Positions 54,141 to 63,742 of a stretch of DNA of 64,000 nt are shown one piece after another. The notes under the pieces were generated by a model that saw only the letters and a list, made by a program, of their open reading frames with translations, did no database searches and was not told where the DNA came from. The stretch's first letter is position 1. Every line of letters begins with the position of its first letter. This stretch comes from Oceanobacillus sp. CFH 90083 (lineage in GTDB: Bacteria; Bacillota; Bacilli; Bacillales; Amphibacillaceae): assembly GCF_009389585.1 (NCBI RefSeq), contig NZ_VIYG01000006.1, positions 230,557-294,556 on the forward strand, given 5' to 3'. A program made the translations under genes and the position numbers.

Positions 54141-55448
54141 ATGGAATGGGTTGTTCTTTTAGCAGTTTTATTAATGACTGTTCTATGTTTAATAAAGGTA
54201 AATGTTATTTTATCAATATTAATTTCAACGATTGCCGCTGGCTTAATGGCAGGATTAGGTGTTATTGAATCTGTCGAAGTCATGGTAGCGGGGATGGGGA
54301 ATGCGGCAAATACAGCACTCAGTTATATTTTGTTAGGTGCTTTTGCAGTTGCCATCAGCTATACAGGAATTACAAAGATATTAGTGAATTTCTTAATTCG
54401 AATATTAACAGGAAAGAAAACAATGATGCTTTTAGCATTAACTGGTGTTGCTTGTTTATCACAAAATGTAGTACCGGTACACATTGCTTTTATTCCGATT
54501 TTAATTCCTCCGTTATTAAAATTATTTGATCAAATGCGCGTAGATCGCCGTGCTGTTGCATTGGCATTAACATTTGGTTTAAAAGCACCCTATGTTATGA
54601 TTCCAGCTGGTTTTGGATTGATTTTTCAAAATTTAATTTTGAACGGGTTAGAATCGAATGGTGCAGAAATTACACTTCATGAAGTAACATTATCTATGCT
54701 GATTCCTGGTTCCGGGATGATTATTGGATTATTAATTGGGCTGTTCATTACTTATCGAAAAGACAAAACACCTAAAGGTATCTTAGAGAAAGATAATATC
54801 AAAACAGAAGCTTTAGCAGAAGAGGCAGTTTTTAGCAAACAGCATTTATTTACGATTATTGCAATTGTATTAGCACTTGCCGTTCAAATTATCACACAGA
54901 ACTTGATTTTAGGTGCATTAACAGGAATTATCGCTATGTTCCTGCTCGTGGCTTTACCATTTAAAGACTTAGATCGTGTGATGACAAGTGGAATTTCCAT
55001 GATGGGAACCATTTCATTTGTTATTCTGGTGGCGGCCGGTTTTGCAAATGTTTTACAGGAAACGGGGGCAGTAACAGCATTAGTCGAAGTATCCAGTTCT
55101 GCTCTCGGGGATAATAAGCCATTGATTGCGTTTATGCTATTATTACTGGGATTAATTATTACAATGGGTATTGGTACTTCCTTTGGAACAATTCCGATTA
55201 TCGCAGCACTGTTTGTACCAATTTGTTTAGCAGCGGGCTTTTCCCCGCTGGCAACAGCTGCGTTAGTTGGTACTGCGGGAGCGTTAGGAGATGCTGGATC
55301 ACCGGCTTCAGACAGTACGCTTGGACCGACTTCCGGTTTAAATGCAGATGGAAACCATGACCATATTTGGGATACATGTGTACCGACATTTATTCATTAT
55401 AATATTCCGTTATTTATTTTTGGCTGGATGGCAGCAATGTTTTTATAA
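54141..55448 (+). CDS. Na+/H+ antiporter family permease, YuiF-like
   Basis: Membrane protein of 435 residues with about 11 helices, of the NhaC-related amino acid/antiporter group. Features include CLSQNVVPVHIAFIPILIPP, GTSFGTIPIIAAL and GDAGSPASDSTLGPTSGLNADGNHDHIWDTC near the end (here in parts: GDAGSPASDSTLGPTSG and NHDHIWDTCVP). The family includes B. subtilis YuiF. Substrate could be an amino acid (histidine or lysine) rather than sodium. A promoter with an overlapping palindrome lies upstream. Confidence 0.8.
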   Translation: MEWVVLLAVLLMTVLCLIKVNVILSILISTIAAGLMAGLGVIESVEVMVAGMGNAANTALSYILLGAFAVAISYTGITKILVNFLIRILTGKKTMMLLALTGVACLSQNVVPVHIAFIPILIPPLLKLFDQMRVDRRAVALALTFGLKAPYVMIPAGFGLIFQNLILNGLESNGAEITLHEVTLSMLIPGSGMIIGLLIGLFITYRKDKTPKGILEKDNIKTEALAEEAVFSKQHLFTIIAIVLALAVQIITQNLILGALTGIIAMFLLVALPFKDLDRVMTSGISMMGTISFVILVAAGFANVLQETGAVTALVEVSSSALGDNKPLIAFMLLLLGLIITMGIGTSFGTIPIIAALFVPICLAAGFSPLATAALVGTAGALGDAGSPASDSTLGPTSGLNADGNHDHIWDTCVPTFIHYNIPLFIFGWMAAMFL

Positions 55449-55508
55449 CAAATACGTATAAAATAGAAGCAAAAAGAAAAGATAAGAGAAAAACTGGGTG
55501 GGATTTGA

Positions 55509-56291
55509 ATGAAACAACTAATCGCTTTCCTGTTATCACTTGTCTTTTTCTTTTGTGCTTTCACATGGAATACAGCTTCCGCATATGGATGGGGCTATCA
55601 GAAAAATAATCATCATACACCTCCGGAGATAGGATCATACCAGGAAGTATTGGATAAATACAATGCGTTCTATCTGGATGACAGCGGAGAGAAGAATATT
55701 TACCTCACCTTTGATAATGGCTATGAACAAGGGTTTACCTCTGACATATTAGATGTATTGAAGAAGGAAGAAGTTCCTGCAGCCTTTTTTATAACAGGAC
55801 ATTATGTAGAAAGTGAACCTGATTTAGTCAAAAGAATGGTGGAGGATGGACATATTATTGGAAACCATTCCTATCATCATCCTGATTTTACAATTATGGA
55901 TAAGGAAGCCATTAAAAAAGAATTGATTGACTTAGAACATGCTGTTGCCGAAGTGAGTGACCAGGATGAATTAATATATGTCAGGCCACCGCGGGGGACA
56001 TTCAGTTCAAATACCTTAAAATGGTCAACAGAGCTTGGGCTTGTTCATGTGTTCTGGTCGCTGGCTTTTAAGGATTGGGAAACCAACTCGCAAAAAGGTG
56101 CAGATTATGCTTATGAAGAAATTATGAAGCAGATACATCCCGGCGCAATTATTTTATTGCATGCTGTCTCCAGCGATAATGCAGCTGCCCTGGAAAAAGT
56201 CATTCAGGATTTAAAAGCAGAAGGCTATCAATTTAAAAGCTTAGATGATTTATGGATGCGTAAGCAATTGCCAAAGCAGTTTGTCTATTAA
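55509..56291 (+). CDS. pdaA: N-acetylmuramic acid deacetylase PdaA
   Basis: Polysaccharide deacetylase of 260 residues needed for muramic delta-lactam in spore cortex. Signal peptide about 1-25. The NodB motif residues are LTFDNGYEQG (Asp69, with Asn where most relatives have Asp, as in PdaA), GNHSYHHPDF (metal-binding His) and RPPRGTFS. The late motif is IILLHAVS. In B. subtilis pdaA also lies near yfkD. Expected expression in the forespore (sigma G). ATG 55509 follows GGGTGGG. Confidence 0.93.
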   Translation: MKQLIAFLLSLVFFFCAFTWNTASAYGWGYQKNNHHTPPEIGSYQEVLDKYNAFYLDDSGEKNIYLTFDNGYEQGFTSDILDVLKKEEVPAAFFITGHYVESEPDLVKRMVEDGHIIGNHSYHHPDFTIMDKEAIKKELIDLEHAVAEVSDQDELIYVRPPRGTFSSNTLKWSTELGLVHVFWSLAFKDWETNSQKGADYAYEEIMKQIHPGAIILLHAVSSDNAAALEKVIQDLKAEGYQFKSLDDLWMRKQLPKQFVY

Positions 56292-56379
56292 AAAAAGCTG
56301 TCCTTTAAAGAAGTGACGGGAGAAGATCAGAAGAAAATGTTCTGATAAACCGTTGTACTTCTAAAAGGACAGTTTTTTT
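56291..56379 (+). terminator. Long-stem terminator after pdaA
   Basis: AAAAAAGCTGTCCTTT and AAAGGACAGTTTTTTT pair across a loop of about 50 bases that itself can fold. It ends in T7. Confidence 0.7.
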
Positions 56380-56544
56380 GATATACTGCAAAAACAAATC
56401 TTGATGATAGAAAAGAAAACCGTTCTTTTAATTAAGGAAATTTTTGATTTAATCCTCTTTGACTAAAAATCGGATTAACGCAGGTTGCTAAATCCTTTAT
56501 AAAATGAGGTGTTAGCCTATATTTAATCTATGATTGAAGCTAAA

Positions 56545-56639
56545 GGTCAAAAAAAAATAAAAAAATTTGACTAAAATACTTGAAAGTCAAATAAGGTCAG
56601 AGTATAATAAAAATATAGTCAAAGATAGTCAAAGTCAAA
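56545..56639 (+). promoter_or_regulatory. clpE promoter with CtsR boxes
   Basis: -35 TTGAAA (56580-56585), 17-base spacer, -10 TATAAT (56603-56608). CtsR-type heptads separated by three bases are AGTCAAA/GGTCAGA (56585-56591, 56595-56601), inside the spacer, and AGTCAAA/AGTCAAA (56617-56623, 56627-56633), over the start site. Further single heptads are at 56545-56551 and, inverted, at 56566-56572. Confidence 0.88.
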
Positions 56640-56685
56640 AGAACAATGAAAAGCTATCTGACTAATTCAGAAGGAGGAATGAGAA

Positions 56686-58830
56686 ATGAAATGTCAAAAA
56701 TGTGGTCAAAATGAAGCAACGATTAATGCACAGATGCAAATGAATGGTCAACGTATGGAAGTGCATTTATGTCATGATTGCTTACAGGAAATTCAAGGTA
56801 ATATGATGAATAGCGACTTTTTCTCTAATTCTCCATTTGGCAATATGGATCAATCATTTGCCAACAACTTTTTCCAAGGTAACGGGCAAAGCGGTGCAAA
56901 TGCCCGTACAAGAACACAACAAAAATCAAACAATGGAAATGGCTTGATTGATCAGTTAGCAAAAAATATTACTGATCAAGCGCGAGCAGGGAAGATTGAT
57001 CCTGTCATTGGCAGAGATAAAGAAATTAAACGAGTGATTGAAACATTAAATAGAAGAAATAAAAATAATCCGGTCTTAATCGGGGAACCGGGTGTCGGTA
57101 AAACAGCAATCGCAGAAGGACTGGCAGTAAATATTGTAGAAGGTAATGTTCCGACAAAATTAATGAATAAAGAAATTTACTTGCTGGATGTATCTTCTTT
57201 AGTTGCCAATACAGGCATACGTGGTCAATTTGAAGAGCGAATGAATAAATTGATTGCTGAATTGCAAGAACGTGATGATGTCATTGTATTTATTGATGAA
57301 ATTCATCTTCTTGTCGGTGCAGGCACAGCAGAAAGCTCGCAAATGGATGCCGGCAATATCTTGAAACCAGCTCTTGCACGGGGAGACCTGCAAGTAATCG
57401 GTGCAACAACATTAAAAGAATATCGTCAAATTGAAAAAGATGCAGCGTTAGAACGGCGCTTGCAGCCGATTATTGTAAAAGAGCCTTCTTTAGAGGATGC
57501 AGTTAAAATTCTAAAAGGAATTAAAGACCGTTATGAAAAGTTCCATGAAGTGCGTTATTCGGATGAAGTCGTCGAAGCGTTTGTCGGGCTTTCCAACCGT
57601 TACATTCAAGACCGCTTCTTACCAGATAAAGCTATTGATTTAATGGATGAGGTTGGTTCCAGATTGAACCTGGCAAATGCTCAGAAAGATTCTGATTCCT
57701 TACAGCAGCGCTTAGATGAGGTTGTGAAACAAAAGCAGGAAGCAGCCGATAAAGAAGACTACGAGCGTGCTGCCAACCTCCGCTATCAGGAAATTCAATT
57801 GCAAAAACAATTGGACAAGGTAGAAGACGGTGAGAAAACACTGGATGTAGATATTTCTGATATTCAACTGATTGTAGAAGAAAAAACAGGCATACCAGTA
57901 ACCAAAATGCAAAAAGATGAGAAAGAAAAAATGAAAAATCTGGCTGATGATCTCCGTGCCAAAGTGATCGGACAGGAAGAAGCAGTAGCGAAAGTTGCAA
58001 AATCTATCCGACGCAGCCGCGCCGGGTTAAAAGCAAAAGAACGTCCAATCGGTTCCTTCTTGTTTGTCGGACCTACCGGTGTCGGTAAAACAGAATTGAC
58101 AAAAGTACTGGCAGAAGAATTATTCGGCAAAAGAGATGCGTTGGTTCGATTGGATATGAGTGAATATATGGAAAAACATGCGGTATCTAAAATTATCGGT
58201 TCACCACCAGGATATGTAGGACATGAAGAAGCTGGACAGCTGACCGAACGTATCCGCAGAAATCCATATTCGATTCTGTTATTGGATGAGATTGAAAAAG
58301 CACATCCAGATGTGCAAAATATGTTCCTGCAAATTATGGAGGACGGTCATTTAACAGATTCTCACGGAAGAAGAGTAAGCTTTAAGGATACGGTCATCAT
58401 TATGACAAGTAATGCTGGAACTGGTCAAAAACAAATAAGTGTCGGCTTTAACAGCAAAACACATGAATCAGTTTCCACATTAGAAACGTTAAGCAACTAT
58501 TTCAAACCAGAATTTCTGAACCGTTTCGATGCGATTGTAAACTTTAATGAATTAAAAGAAGAAGATTTATTACAAATTGTGGACCTTATGCTGCATGACC
58601 TAGAAGCAACGATGAAGGAAAATCAAATTACTATCACTATTTCTGACGAAGCAAAACAACGTCTTATCAAATTAGGATATGATCCACGCTTTGGTGCACG
58701 TCCGTTACGTCGTGTTATCCAGGATAAAGTGGAGGATCAATTAACGGATCTGATTCTTGAAGGAGAAGATGTCACAGCAGTTCATGTGGATGTAGATGAT
58801 GAAGAAATTGTTGTAACAAATGCTTCTTAA
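56686..58830 (+). CDS. clpE: Clp protease ATP-binding subunit ClpE
   Basis: HSP100 unfoldase of 714 residues that feeds proteins to ClpP and helps inactivate CtsR after heat shock. An N-terminal zinc finger (Cys3, Cys6, Cys29, Cys32) marks it as ClpE, not ClpC. Two AAA+ modules follow, with Walker A motifs GEPGVGKT (about 137) and GPTGVGKT (about 462). Between them is a UVR-like coiled segment ([15 protein letters not shown]). ATG 56686 follows AGAAGGAGG. The CtsR boxes in the promoter predict heat and protein-damage induction. Confidence 0.96.
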   Translation: MKCQKCGQNEATINAQMQMNGQRMEVHLCHDCLQEIQGNMMNSDFFSNSPFGNMDQSFANNFFQGNGQSGANARTRTQQKSNNGNGLIDQLAKNITDQARAGKIDPVIGRDKEIKRVIETLNRRNKNNPVLIGEPGVGKTAIAEGLAVNIVEGNVPTKLMNKEIYLLDVSSLVANTGIRGQFEERMNKLIAELQERDDVIVFIDEIHLLVGAGTAESSQMDAGNILKPALARGDLQVIGATTLKEYRQIEKDAALERRLQPIIVKEPSLEDAVKILKGIKDRYEKFHEVRYSDEVVEAFVGLSNRYIQDRFLPDKAIDLMDEVGSRLNLANAQKDSDSLQQRLDEVVKQKQEAADKEDYERAANLRYQEIQLQKQLDKVEDGEKTLDVDISDIQLIVEEKTGIPVTKMQKDEKEKMKNLADDLRAKVIGQEEAVAKVAKSIRRSRAGLKAKERPIGSFLFVGPTGVGKTELTKVLAEELFGKRDALVRLDMSEYMEKHAVSKIIGSPPGYVGHEEAGQLTERIRRNPYSILLLDEIEKAHPDVQNMFLQIMEDGHLTDSHGRRVSFKDTVIIMTSNAGTGQKQISVGFNSKTHESVSTLETLSNYFKPEFLNRFDAIVNFNELKEEDLLQIVDLMLHDLEATMKENQITITISDEAKQRLIKLGYDPRFGARPLRRVIQDKVEDQLTDLILEGEDVTAVHVDVDDEEIVVTNAS

Positions 58831-58876
58831 TGAAAAGTTAGAATAGTATCAGAGATATATCAAATAAAATAAAGAT

Positions 58877-58918
58877 AAAAGACCAGCTGGGCCAAATATT
58901 GGTTAACTGGTCTTTTCT
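58877..58918 (+). terminator. Terminator after clpE
   Basis: AAAAGACCAG and CTGGTCTTTT form a ten-pair stem, with T-rich sequence after it. Confidence 0.85.
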
Positions 58919-58919
58919 T

Positions 58920-59300
58920 TTGTTCCATGATCGGAAAGTATAAGAAAAACGGTGGATTCACTGAATGGACGGGCGAATGCGTGTTTTTCTATAAAGAATA
59001 TACAAGGCAGGATCAGTTTGTGATCTTATCTTGTTTCCTTTATTTCTTATGTGAAAGGAAGTTCGGCCAAGTATAAATCACCCTGCAGTTCAATCGCAAA
59101 CTCTACTTTTAATACAGCGTTTTTTGTTCTGAGGATAATTGGAATTATGTAGGTTGTTATCAAAAGCGTTGGAAAATAAATTGTATAGATTTTATGCGGT
59201 CAAGTATGATTAAATATAGTTGAAAAGAAGTGATGAAAATGAACTAATTTACAATTATGCTCTCCGTGGCTGCACTTTTTTGTTTTGTATGAGATATAAA
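58920..59300. other. Gap between clpE and the kinase pseudogene
   Basis: Contains GGAAAGTATAAGAAAAACGG, reminiscent of the R1 left flank, and GCGAATGC, reminiscent of hairpin B, but no GAGTAATCGCA hairpin. Possibly an eroded R1 copy. No gene is supported here. Confidence 0.3.
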
Positions 59301-59301
59301 G

Positions 59302-60309
59302 TCAAGCTGGCACTTTATTTCGGTCTGCTCATGACTGGTATATCACTAATGGTGTTGTTTGATTCTGATAGAGCTGTCTGTCTTGTTAACGTTGCCAATA
59401 GATGCTGTAGTGCGTACAAAAATTGCACTTTCAATACATATCTTTATAGCAGTTTTTTTACTTAAATTTGTGGAGTATTTTTTACCAGGCTATGCGTCAA
59501 AGTTTCTTTATCGAATCCTTTCCATCTTGTTTTTAATATATGGTTTGCTTGTCGTAAGCTTACCTGTTTCTATCATTTTGGAAAATCAATTTATACTCAG
59601 TATTATTCAGATACTCAGTGCTTTCATTGTTATCGTGCAGATTATCAGAGCGCGCATAGGTGGTGTACCAAATACGTTTTTATTAGTATTGGCTGCAGCT
59701 GCAGTATTAAATAATGTGGTATGGGTATTTATAAAGCATAGAATGGCTCTGGTAAATTGATTTCTATCCTTTAGACATACTTATAGCACTAATTCTTTTT
59801 ACAGGCTTTTGGATATGTCTATTCTTACAACATAAGAAGGATATTGAAGAAAAAAATAAAAAATTACGTTTAGCGAATAAGAGCAGAGATGATTTCTCGG
59901 CGAATACATCACATGAAATGAGAAATCCGCTGCATAGTATAATGCATACTGCACAATATGTGTTAGATAACCCGGAAAATAACATAACGGCAAAAGATCG
60001 TAATGATCTCAACTTGTTGGTTCAAGTAGGTAGAAAGATGTCAATGCTAATCAATGATTTAATTGATCTGTCACAAATGAGGAAGCATAATTTACGGCTG
60101 GATAAAAAAGCCGTAGATCTTCATGTGCAAATCAAAATTGTTTTGGATATGCTGGCACATGTGATGATAAAACAGACCATCCAGGAACAGGAATAGGCTT
60201 GGCTATCACGAAAGAGCTGATTGAATTACAAGGTGGTACGATTCATGTGGAATCAAGGCTTGGGGCAGGGACAACTTTTCGTTCTACACTGGCCTTATTT
60301 GAAGAATGA
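59302..60309 (+). pseudogene. Decayed membrane histidine kinase
   Basis: Remnant of a sensor kinase in three frames. A membrane part resembling a 7TM sensor (59359-59760) breaks off, and the frame shifts to a helix-linker, then a HisKA domain with FSANTSHEMRNPLHSIMHTA (59765-60165). After another shift come only the last ATP-lid motifs GTGIGLAITKELIELQGG to TFRSTL (60166-60309). About 80 residues of the ATPase domain, with its N box, are missing. The 60221-60499 frame is partly a shadow of this. Confidence 0.75.
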
Positions 60310-60499
60310 ACTTATTGAGCAAGCTTTATTTGAAAAACCGAGTACTCTGACAGATAATTATCATCTTGTTGTTTCTTATGAACATGTGAATTGGACTAAA
60401 CTAGATCATTTGACTGCCAAATTAAATTTAAATAAAGAATCAGTATTTTCTACTTATCGAGATGCACAGGAGTGGGTGGAAGATGTTATTCAGAACTAA
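60310..60499 (+). other. Open frame of unclear status after kinase remnant
   Basis: The stretch from about residue 28 of a longer frame (ELIEQALFEKPSTLTDNYHL to EWVEDVIQN) looks protein-like and ends at 60499, but has no start codon with a ribosome site. It may be a fused or neighbouring gene fragment left by the same decay. I do not recognise the family. Confidence 0.3.
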
Positions 60500-60601
60500 G
60501 AAGCAGGAGTAGGAAAAAAATGCGGGAGATAGCTTTGAGATACTTAAACAGAAAATACCTGGTTAATTTTTATAATCTGATTTTGGTGAAAAGGAATCCG
60601 T

Positions 60602-60638
60602 AATAAAGTGAAACTTCCTGGACTGCGATAAAATTTCT
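60602..60638 (+). repeat. Internally deleted R3 repeat
   Basis: AATAAAGTGAAACTTC is joined directly to GGACTGCGATAAAATTTC. These are the two ends of the R3 element at 19936-20242, with the middle missing. Confidence 0.6.
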
Positions 60639-60723
60639 TTTCAACAATTACCAATCATCTTTCCTCATACTGTACTTTCATTTTGTTTACACTAATGAAA
60701 AAGGAAGGGAAGGTGTTTGAAGT

Positions 60724-61602
60724 ATGCGAAAAAGAGGCTTTGTTTTCTTGTTAATACTGATAATCATACAATTTCATACCCCTTCAGCTACCTATGCAGA
60801 ACAGGAAATGCCTTCCATGAAGGTGCATTTTATTAATGTCGGTCAAGGAGATAGTATTTTGATCGAGACCCCTTTAGAAAGAACGATCCTGATTGATGGC
60901 GGACCTCCGGAAGCTGGTGATACGGTCGTGAACTATATAAAAGAACTCCAAATTAATGAGATTGATTTAATGATTGCCACCCACCCGGATATCGATCATA
61001 TTGGCGGTTTAATTAATGTGCTGGATGAAGTAGAGGTAGGAAGTGTGCTCGATACAGGAAAGCTTCATCCGACAAGGACATTTGCCAAGTATATGAATCG
61101 GATTCGTGATTTACAAATTCCGATGACCATTGCTGAAAAAGAAACGCCCATTGAGATAGATCCGATGATTTCTCTGGATATTTGGAATGCAGCACAGCCT
61201 TTAACATCTCCCAATGCATCCTCTCTAGTATTAAAACTTAATTATGGTGAAACAGATATGCTTTTTATGGGAGATGTCGGTAAAAAGGAGGAAAAAGAAA
61301 TACAGAAAAAGCATCATGTCGATGCAGATATCATTAAAATTGGGCATCATGGCTCGAATACAAGCACTTCAATGTCCTTTTTAAAAGAAGTCGACCCTGA
61401 AATTGCTATTTTAACCTACAGTAAGGATAACACTTACGGACATCCTGTTCCCCGAGTGATTGACCATCTCTACGAAATTGACGCGCTGATTTATTCTACC
61501 GCAGCCTTAGACAGTATTACAGTTGAAACAAACGGAGAGACGTTAATTGTAAATCCGCAAATGAATCCGATTCAAAAATTTGTGGAAGAACAAGCGGGTT
61601 AA
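60724..61602 (+). CDS. Secreted ComEC-like metallo-beta-lactamase-fold protein
   Basis: Exported hydrolase of 292 residues with a signal peptide (about 1-24). The MBL metal-binding motif is ATHPDIDHIGG (about 79-89), with an aspartate/histidine set continuing in MFMGDVGKKEE and KIGHHGSNTS. The start of the domain, HFINVGQGDSILIETP, matches the C-terminal domain of ComEC/Rec2 DNA-uptake channels. No ComEC membrane domain is present. Extracellular nuclease activity is possible but unproven. ATG 60724 follows GGAAGGG. Confidence 0.88.
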   Translation: MRKRGFVFLLILIIIQFHTPSATYAEQEMPSMKVHFINVGQGDSILIETPLERTILIDGGPPEAGDTVVNYIKELQINEIDLMIATHPDIDHIGGLINVLDEVEVGSVLDTGKLHPTRTFAKYMNRIRDLQIPMTIAEKETPIEIDPMISLDIWNAAQPLTSPNASSLVLKLNYGETDMLFMGDVGKKEEKEIQKKHHVDADIIKIGHHGSNTSTSMSFLKEVDPEIAILTYSKDNTYGHPVPRVIDHLYEIDALIYSTAALDSITVETNGETLIVNPQMNPIQKFVEEQAG

Positions 61603-61676
61603 CGATATATCATTTTACAATTTAATACAAAAGTGATATCATATTAATATAATTAAGATATAAAGGGGAGGATTAT

Positions 61677-62522
61677 ATGCAGGAACGTCAAGCGTGGAGT
61701 ATTAATGGTATACTTGGAATAGGGTTAATTGTTGTGTTGCTGGCACTAGGGGTGTTTAGTATTTTCCAATCATATCTAGTTTTAGGTGTTGTGCTAATTA
61801 TTATTGCTGGTGTTTTAATCAGCGGGATAACGATTGTACAGCCGAATCAGTCCATTGTTGTTATTTTCTTAGGGAAGTACATGGGGACAGTTCGCCGTGA
61901 AGGTATTTTAATAACAGTACCATTTTCTATACGGAGAACCATTTCGTTAAGAGTTCGTAACTTTAACAGTAACCGATTAAAAGTAAATGATGTGAACGGA
62001 AATCCAATTGAAATTGCAGCGGTTGTTGTTTTCAAAGTAGTAGATGCAGCAAAAGCAGTTTTTGATGTGGATCAATATGAGGATTTTGTTGAAATTCAAA
62101 GTGAAACAGCCATCCGTGCTGTAGCAACAACCTATCCATATGATTCATTTACTAATGATGAATTAACGTTACGTGGAAATGCAGATGAAGTGTCGGATCA
62201 ATTAACAACGGAGTTGCAAGAGCGCTTGCAGGTTGCTGGTGTGGAAGTTATTGAGGCCCGTTTGACACATTTAGCTTATTCTACCGAGATTGCTCAGGCA
62301 ATGCTGCAACGTCAACAGGCAAGCGCCATTATCTCTGCACGTGAACAGATTGTGCAGGGTGCTGTCGGCATGGCGCAGGATGCAATTGCTCGATTAGAGG
62401 CGGATAAGATCGTAGAATTAGACGATGAGCGTAGAGTAGCAATGATTAATAATCTGCTTGTCGCCATTGTCTCTGATCAAGGAACACAGCCGGTAATTAA
62501 TACAGGATCACTTTATCAATAA
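61677..62522 (+). CDS. SPFH/Band 7 family membrane protein
   Basis: Stomatin/prohibitin-type protein of 281 residues. Two hydrophobic segments (about 12-28 and 32-50) anchor it, followed by an SPFH domain (about 56-225) with QPNQSIVVIFLGKYMGTVR and a helical C-terminus (QRQQASAIISAREQIVQGAV). Such proteins form membrane microdomain scaffolds. A 59-residue Arc-like gene follows 12 bases later, a conserved pairing in Bacillus as I recall. ATG 61677 follows AGGGGAGGA. Confidence 0.88.
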   Translation: MQERQAWSINGILGIGLIVVLLALGVFSIFQSYLVLGVVLIIIAGVLISGITIVQPNQSIVVIFLGKYMGTVRREGILITVPFSIRRTISLRVRNFNSNRLKVNDVNGNPIEIAAVVVFKVVDAAKAVFDVDQYEDFVEIQSETAIRAVATTYPYDSFTNDELTLRGNADEVSDQLTTELQERLQVAGVEVIEARLTHLAYSTEIAQAMLQRQQASAIISAREQIVQGAVGMAQDAIARLEADKIVELDDERRVAMINNLLVAIVSDQGTQPVINTGSLYQ

Positions 62523-62534
62523 GCAGGGCTAACT

Positions 62535-62714
62535 ATGGCTAAGAAAAAAAACTTTCCATTACGCATCGACCCCGAGCTTTATGATATTTTGCAGCGATGG
62601 GCAAAAGACGAGTTCCGCAGTGTCAATAGCCATGTTGAATTCTTACTGAGAGAATCTGCTAAGCGGGCGGGAAGGCTTCCGAAAAAGCATGATAAGAAAA
62701 TAGGAGAAGACTGA
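62535..62714 (+). CDS. Small Arc-like ribbon-helix-helix protein
   Basis: A 59-residue basic protein. The segment FPLRIDPELYDILQRWAKDE begins a ribbon-helix-helix fold like Arc/MetJ, followed by FRSVNSHVEFLLRESAKR and a lysine-rich tail. It sits 12 bases after the SPFH gene and is probably co-transcribed and co-regulated. It could be a DNA-binding repressor or an antitoxin-like protein; no toxin gene is adjacent. Start ATG 62535 has a weak AGCAGGG site. Confidence 0.8.
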   Translation: MAKKKNFPLRIDPELYDILQRWAKDEFRSVNSHVEFLLRESAKRAGRLPKKHDKKIGED

Positions 62715-62740
62715 ACCTATCAACTGAATTTCCAAATGAA

Positions 62741-62928
62741 AAGCCTTAAGAAATCATGAACTGCACCCTGTCAAGTAGACAGTAAAAAACAAAAAATCTA
62801 TGCAACAGCCTGGCACCGTTGGGAATTCCCAACGGTGCCAGGCTGTTTAATTTCTCCTGGTAACGTTTCTTCAAGATAGAATTGGATAGATCGATCAATA
62901 TCCTCATGAACTGAATTCTTAAGGCTTA
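62741..62928. repeat. Insertion remnant with IS3-like end and terminal inverts
   Basis: AAGCCTTAAGAA (62741-62752) and TTCTTAAGGCTT (62917-62928) are perfect 12-base inverted repeats. Inside the left one, TGAACTGCACCCTGTCAAGT and then AGACAGT resembles IS3/IS150-family ends. No transposase is left. The 44-bp palindrome lies inside. Confidence 0.5.
62804..62847. repeat. 44-bp perfect palindrome
   Basis: Arms 62804-62825 and 62826-62847 are exact reverse complements (22 bases each) centred on GAATTC, with outer AACAGCCTGGCACC. Because it lies between convergent genes it may act as a bidirectional terminator. Confidence 0.85.
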
Positions 62929-62931
62929 TTT

Positions 62932-63495
62932 TTAAGACACTTCCTCACCAGAACTGACCGCAGCTTCTGAATGGAATTGCTGATAGGACAAATAATGTTC
63001 CTTCGTAATCACGAATAAATCATACATTACTTCATTAGAATTTCCATTGATTCGTTTATACATGGATTCGTATAATTCGTTAGCAAAGATAACATAAGGA
63101 AGCTTCAAAACTGCTTTTAATGAACGAGGATTGCTTCTGCGTACCTTCATAAAGATACCGTCAATACCTTTGGTTGTAAAAAGTTCATGAAAGAAGGCAT
63201 CCTTAGCTTGGCGATTATAACCTTTACCAAAATACGGCTTACCGATCCAAGTAGCTAAAAAGCCATAGTTATCTTCAATATCAAAAAGATTAATGGTGCC
63301 GATTGGCTGCTGGTATTCATCTAAAATGGTTCGTGAAATTAATTCACCCCGGTCTTCTGCTTCTATCGTTTGTTTTGTTAAAAAATAAAATTCATCAACG
63401 GTTGTTGCTTTGTGCCTGACAAATGGGAACACCTCAGGGTCAACCATAAGCTCAAATAGCATAGGTACTTCAAGTAAATCACGTATTTTCAGCAT
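62932..63495 (-). CDS. GNAT family N-acetyltransferase
   Basis: Protein of 187 residues of the RimJ/RimL-like acetyltransferase group. A hydrophobic core GTINLFDIEDNYGFLATWIG is followed by the acetyl-CoA loop KPYFGKGYNRQAKDAFFHEL (about 88-107) and VRRSNPRSLKAVLKL, a variant of the usual N-x-x-S segment. ATG 63495 is chosen because AAAAAGGAGGG lies upstream; the frame is open 23 codons further. Its long leader (to about 63735) has unusual structure. Confidence 0.82.
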   Translation of the reverse strand: MLKIRDLLEVPMLFELMVDPEVFPFVRHKATTVDEFYFLTKQTIEAEDRGELISRTILDEYQQPIGTINLFDIEDNYGFLATWIGKPYFGKGYNRQAKDAFFHELFTTKGIDGIFMKVRRSNPRSLKAVLKLPYVIFANELYESMYKRINGNSNEVMYDLFVITKEHYLSYQQFHSEAAVSSGEEVS

Positions 63496-63560
63496 AAAAA
63501 TACCCTCCTTTTTACAGGCAGGTATTCTTACATGCAAAATAAATGCAGCAAGTAAATCAC

Positions 63561-63672
63561 CCACCCTCGAATTTTTATTTTAAAAGTAGCATTGAAACAA
63601 AAATTCGGGGTGGGAATCGAACCCACTAGAACCAGGAAACCCTGGTGGCGCACCATTTGCCTTCCCTATTTA
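63561..63672 (-). ncRNA. Possible structured leader with tRNA T-arm mimic
   Basis: On the minus strand GTGGG-TTCGATT-CCCAC forms a canonical T-arm (63610-63626), preceded by hairpin CCAGG/CCTGG. The 3' side of the T-arm, CCACCCCGAATTTTT, can instead pair with AAAAATTCGAGGGTGG just downstream (63561-63613), giving two exclusive folds. No complete tRNA cloverleaf could be drawn. Confidence 0.35.
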
Positions 63673-63742
63673 ATTACTCTTCTCTCTGTACAATGGAGAC
63701 AGGTTATATATCAGCTCTTTTCGAATTCGTTTTAATAATTTT

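Noticed and set aside
58930..59000. Another full R1 copy
   Set aside because: Flank-like words (AAGTATAAG, GCGAATGC) occur, but the GAGTAATCGCA hairpin is absent, so it is at most an eroded relic.
59220..59465. 81-residue open frame before the kinase remnant
   Set aside because: It starts without a ribosome site, has poor composition and overlaps the better membrane frame of the pseudogene.
60221..60499. 92-residue open frame as a real gene
   Set aside because: Its first third is an out-of-frame reading of the kinase ATP-lid segment; no ribosome binding site precedes its ATG.
63605..63672. A complete tRNA gene
   Set aside because: A perfect T-arm is present, but no acceptor stem, D-arm and seven-base anticodon loop could be fitted.
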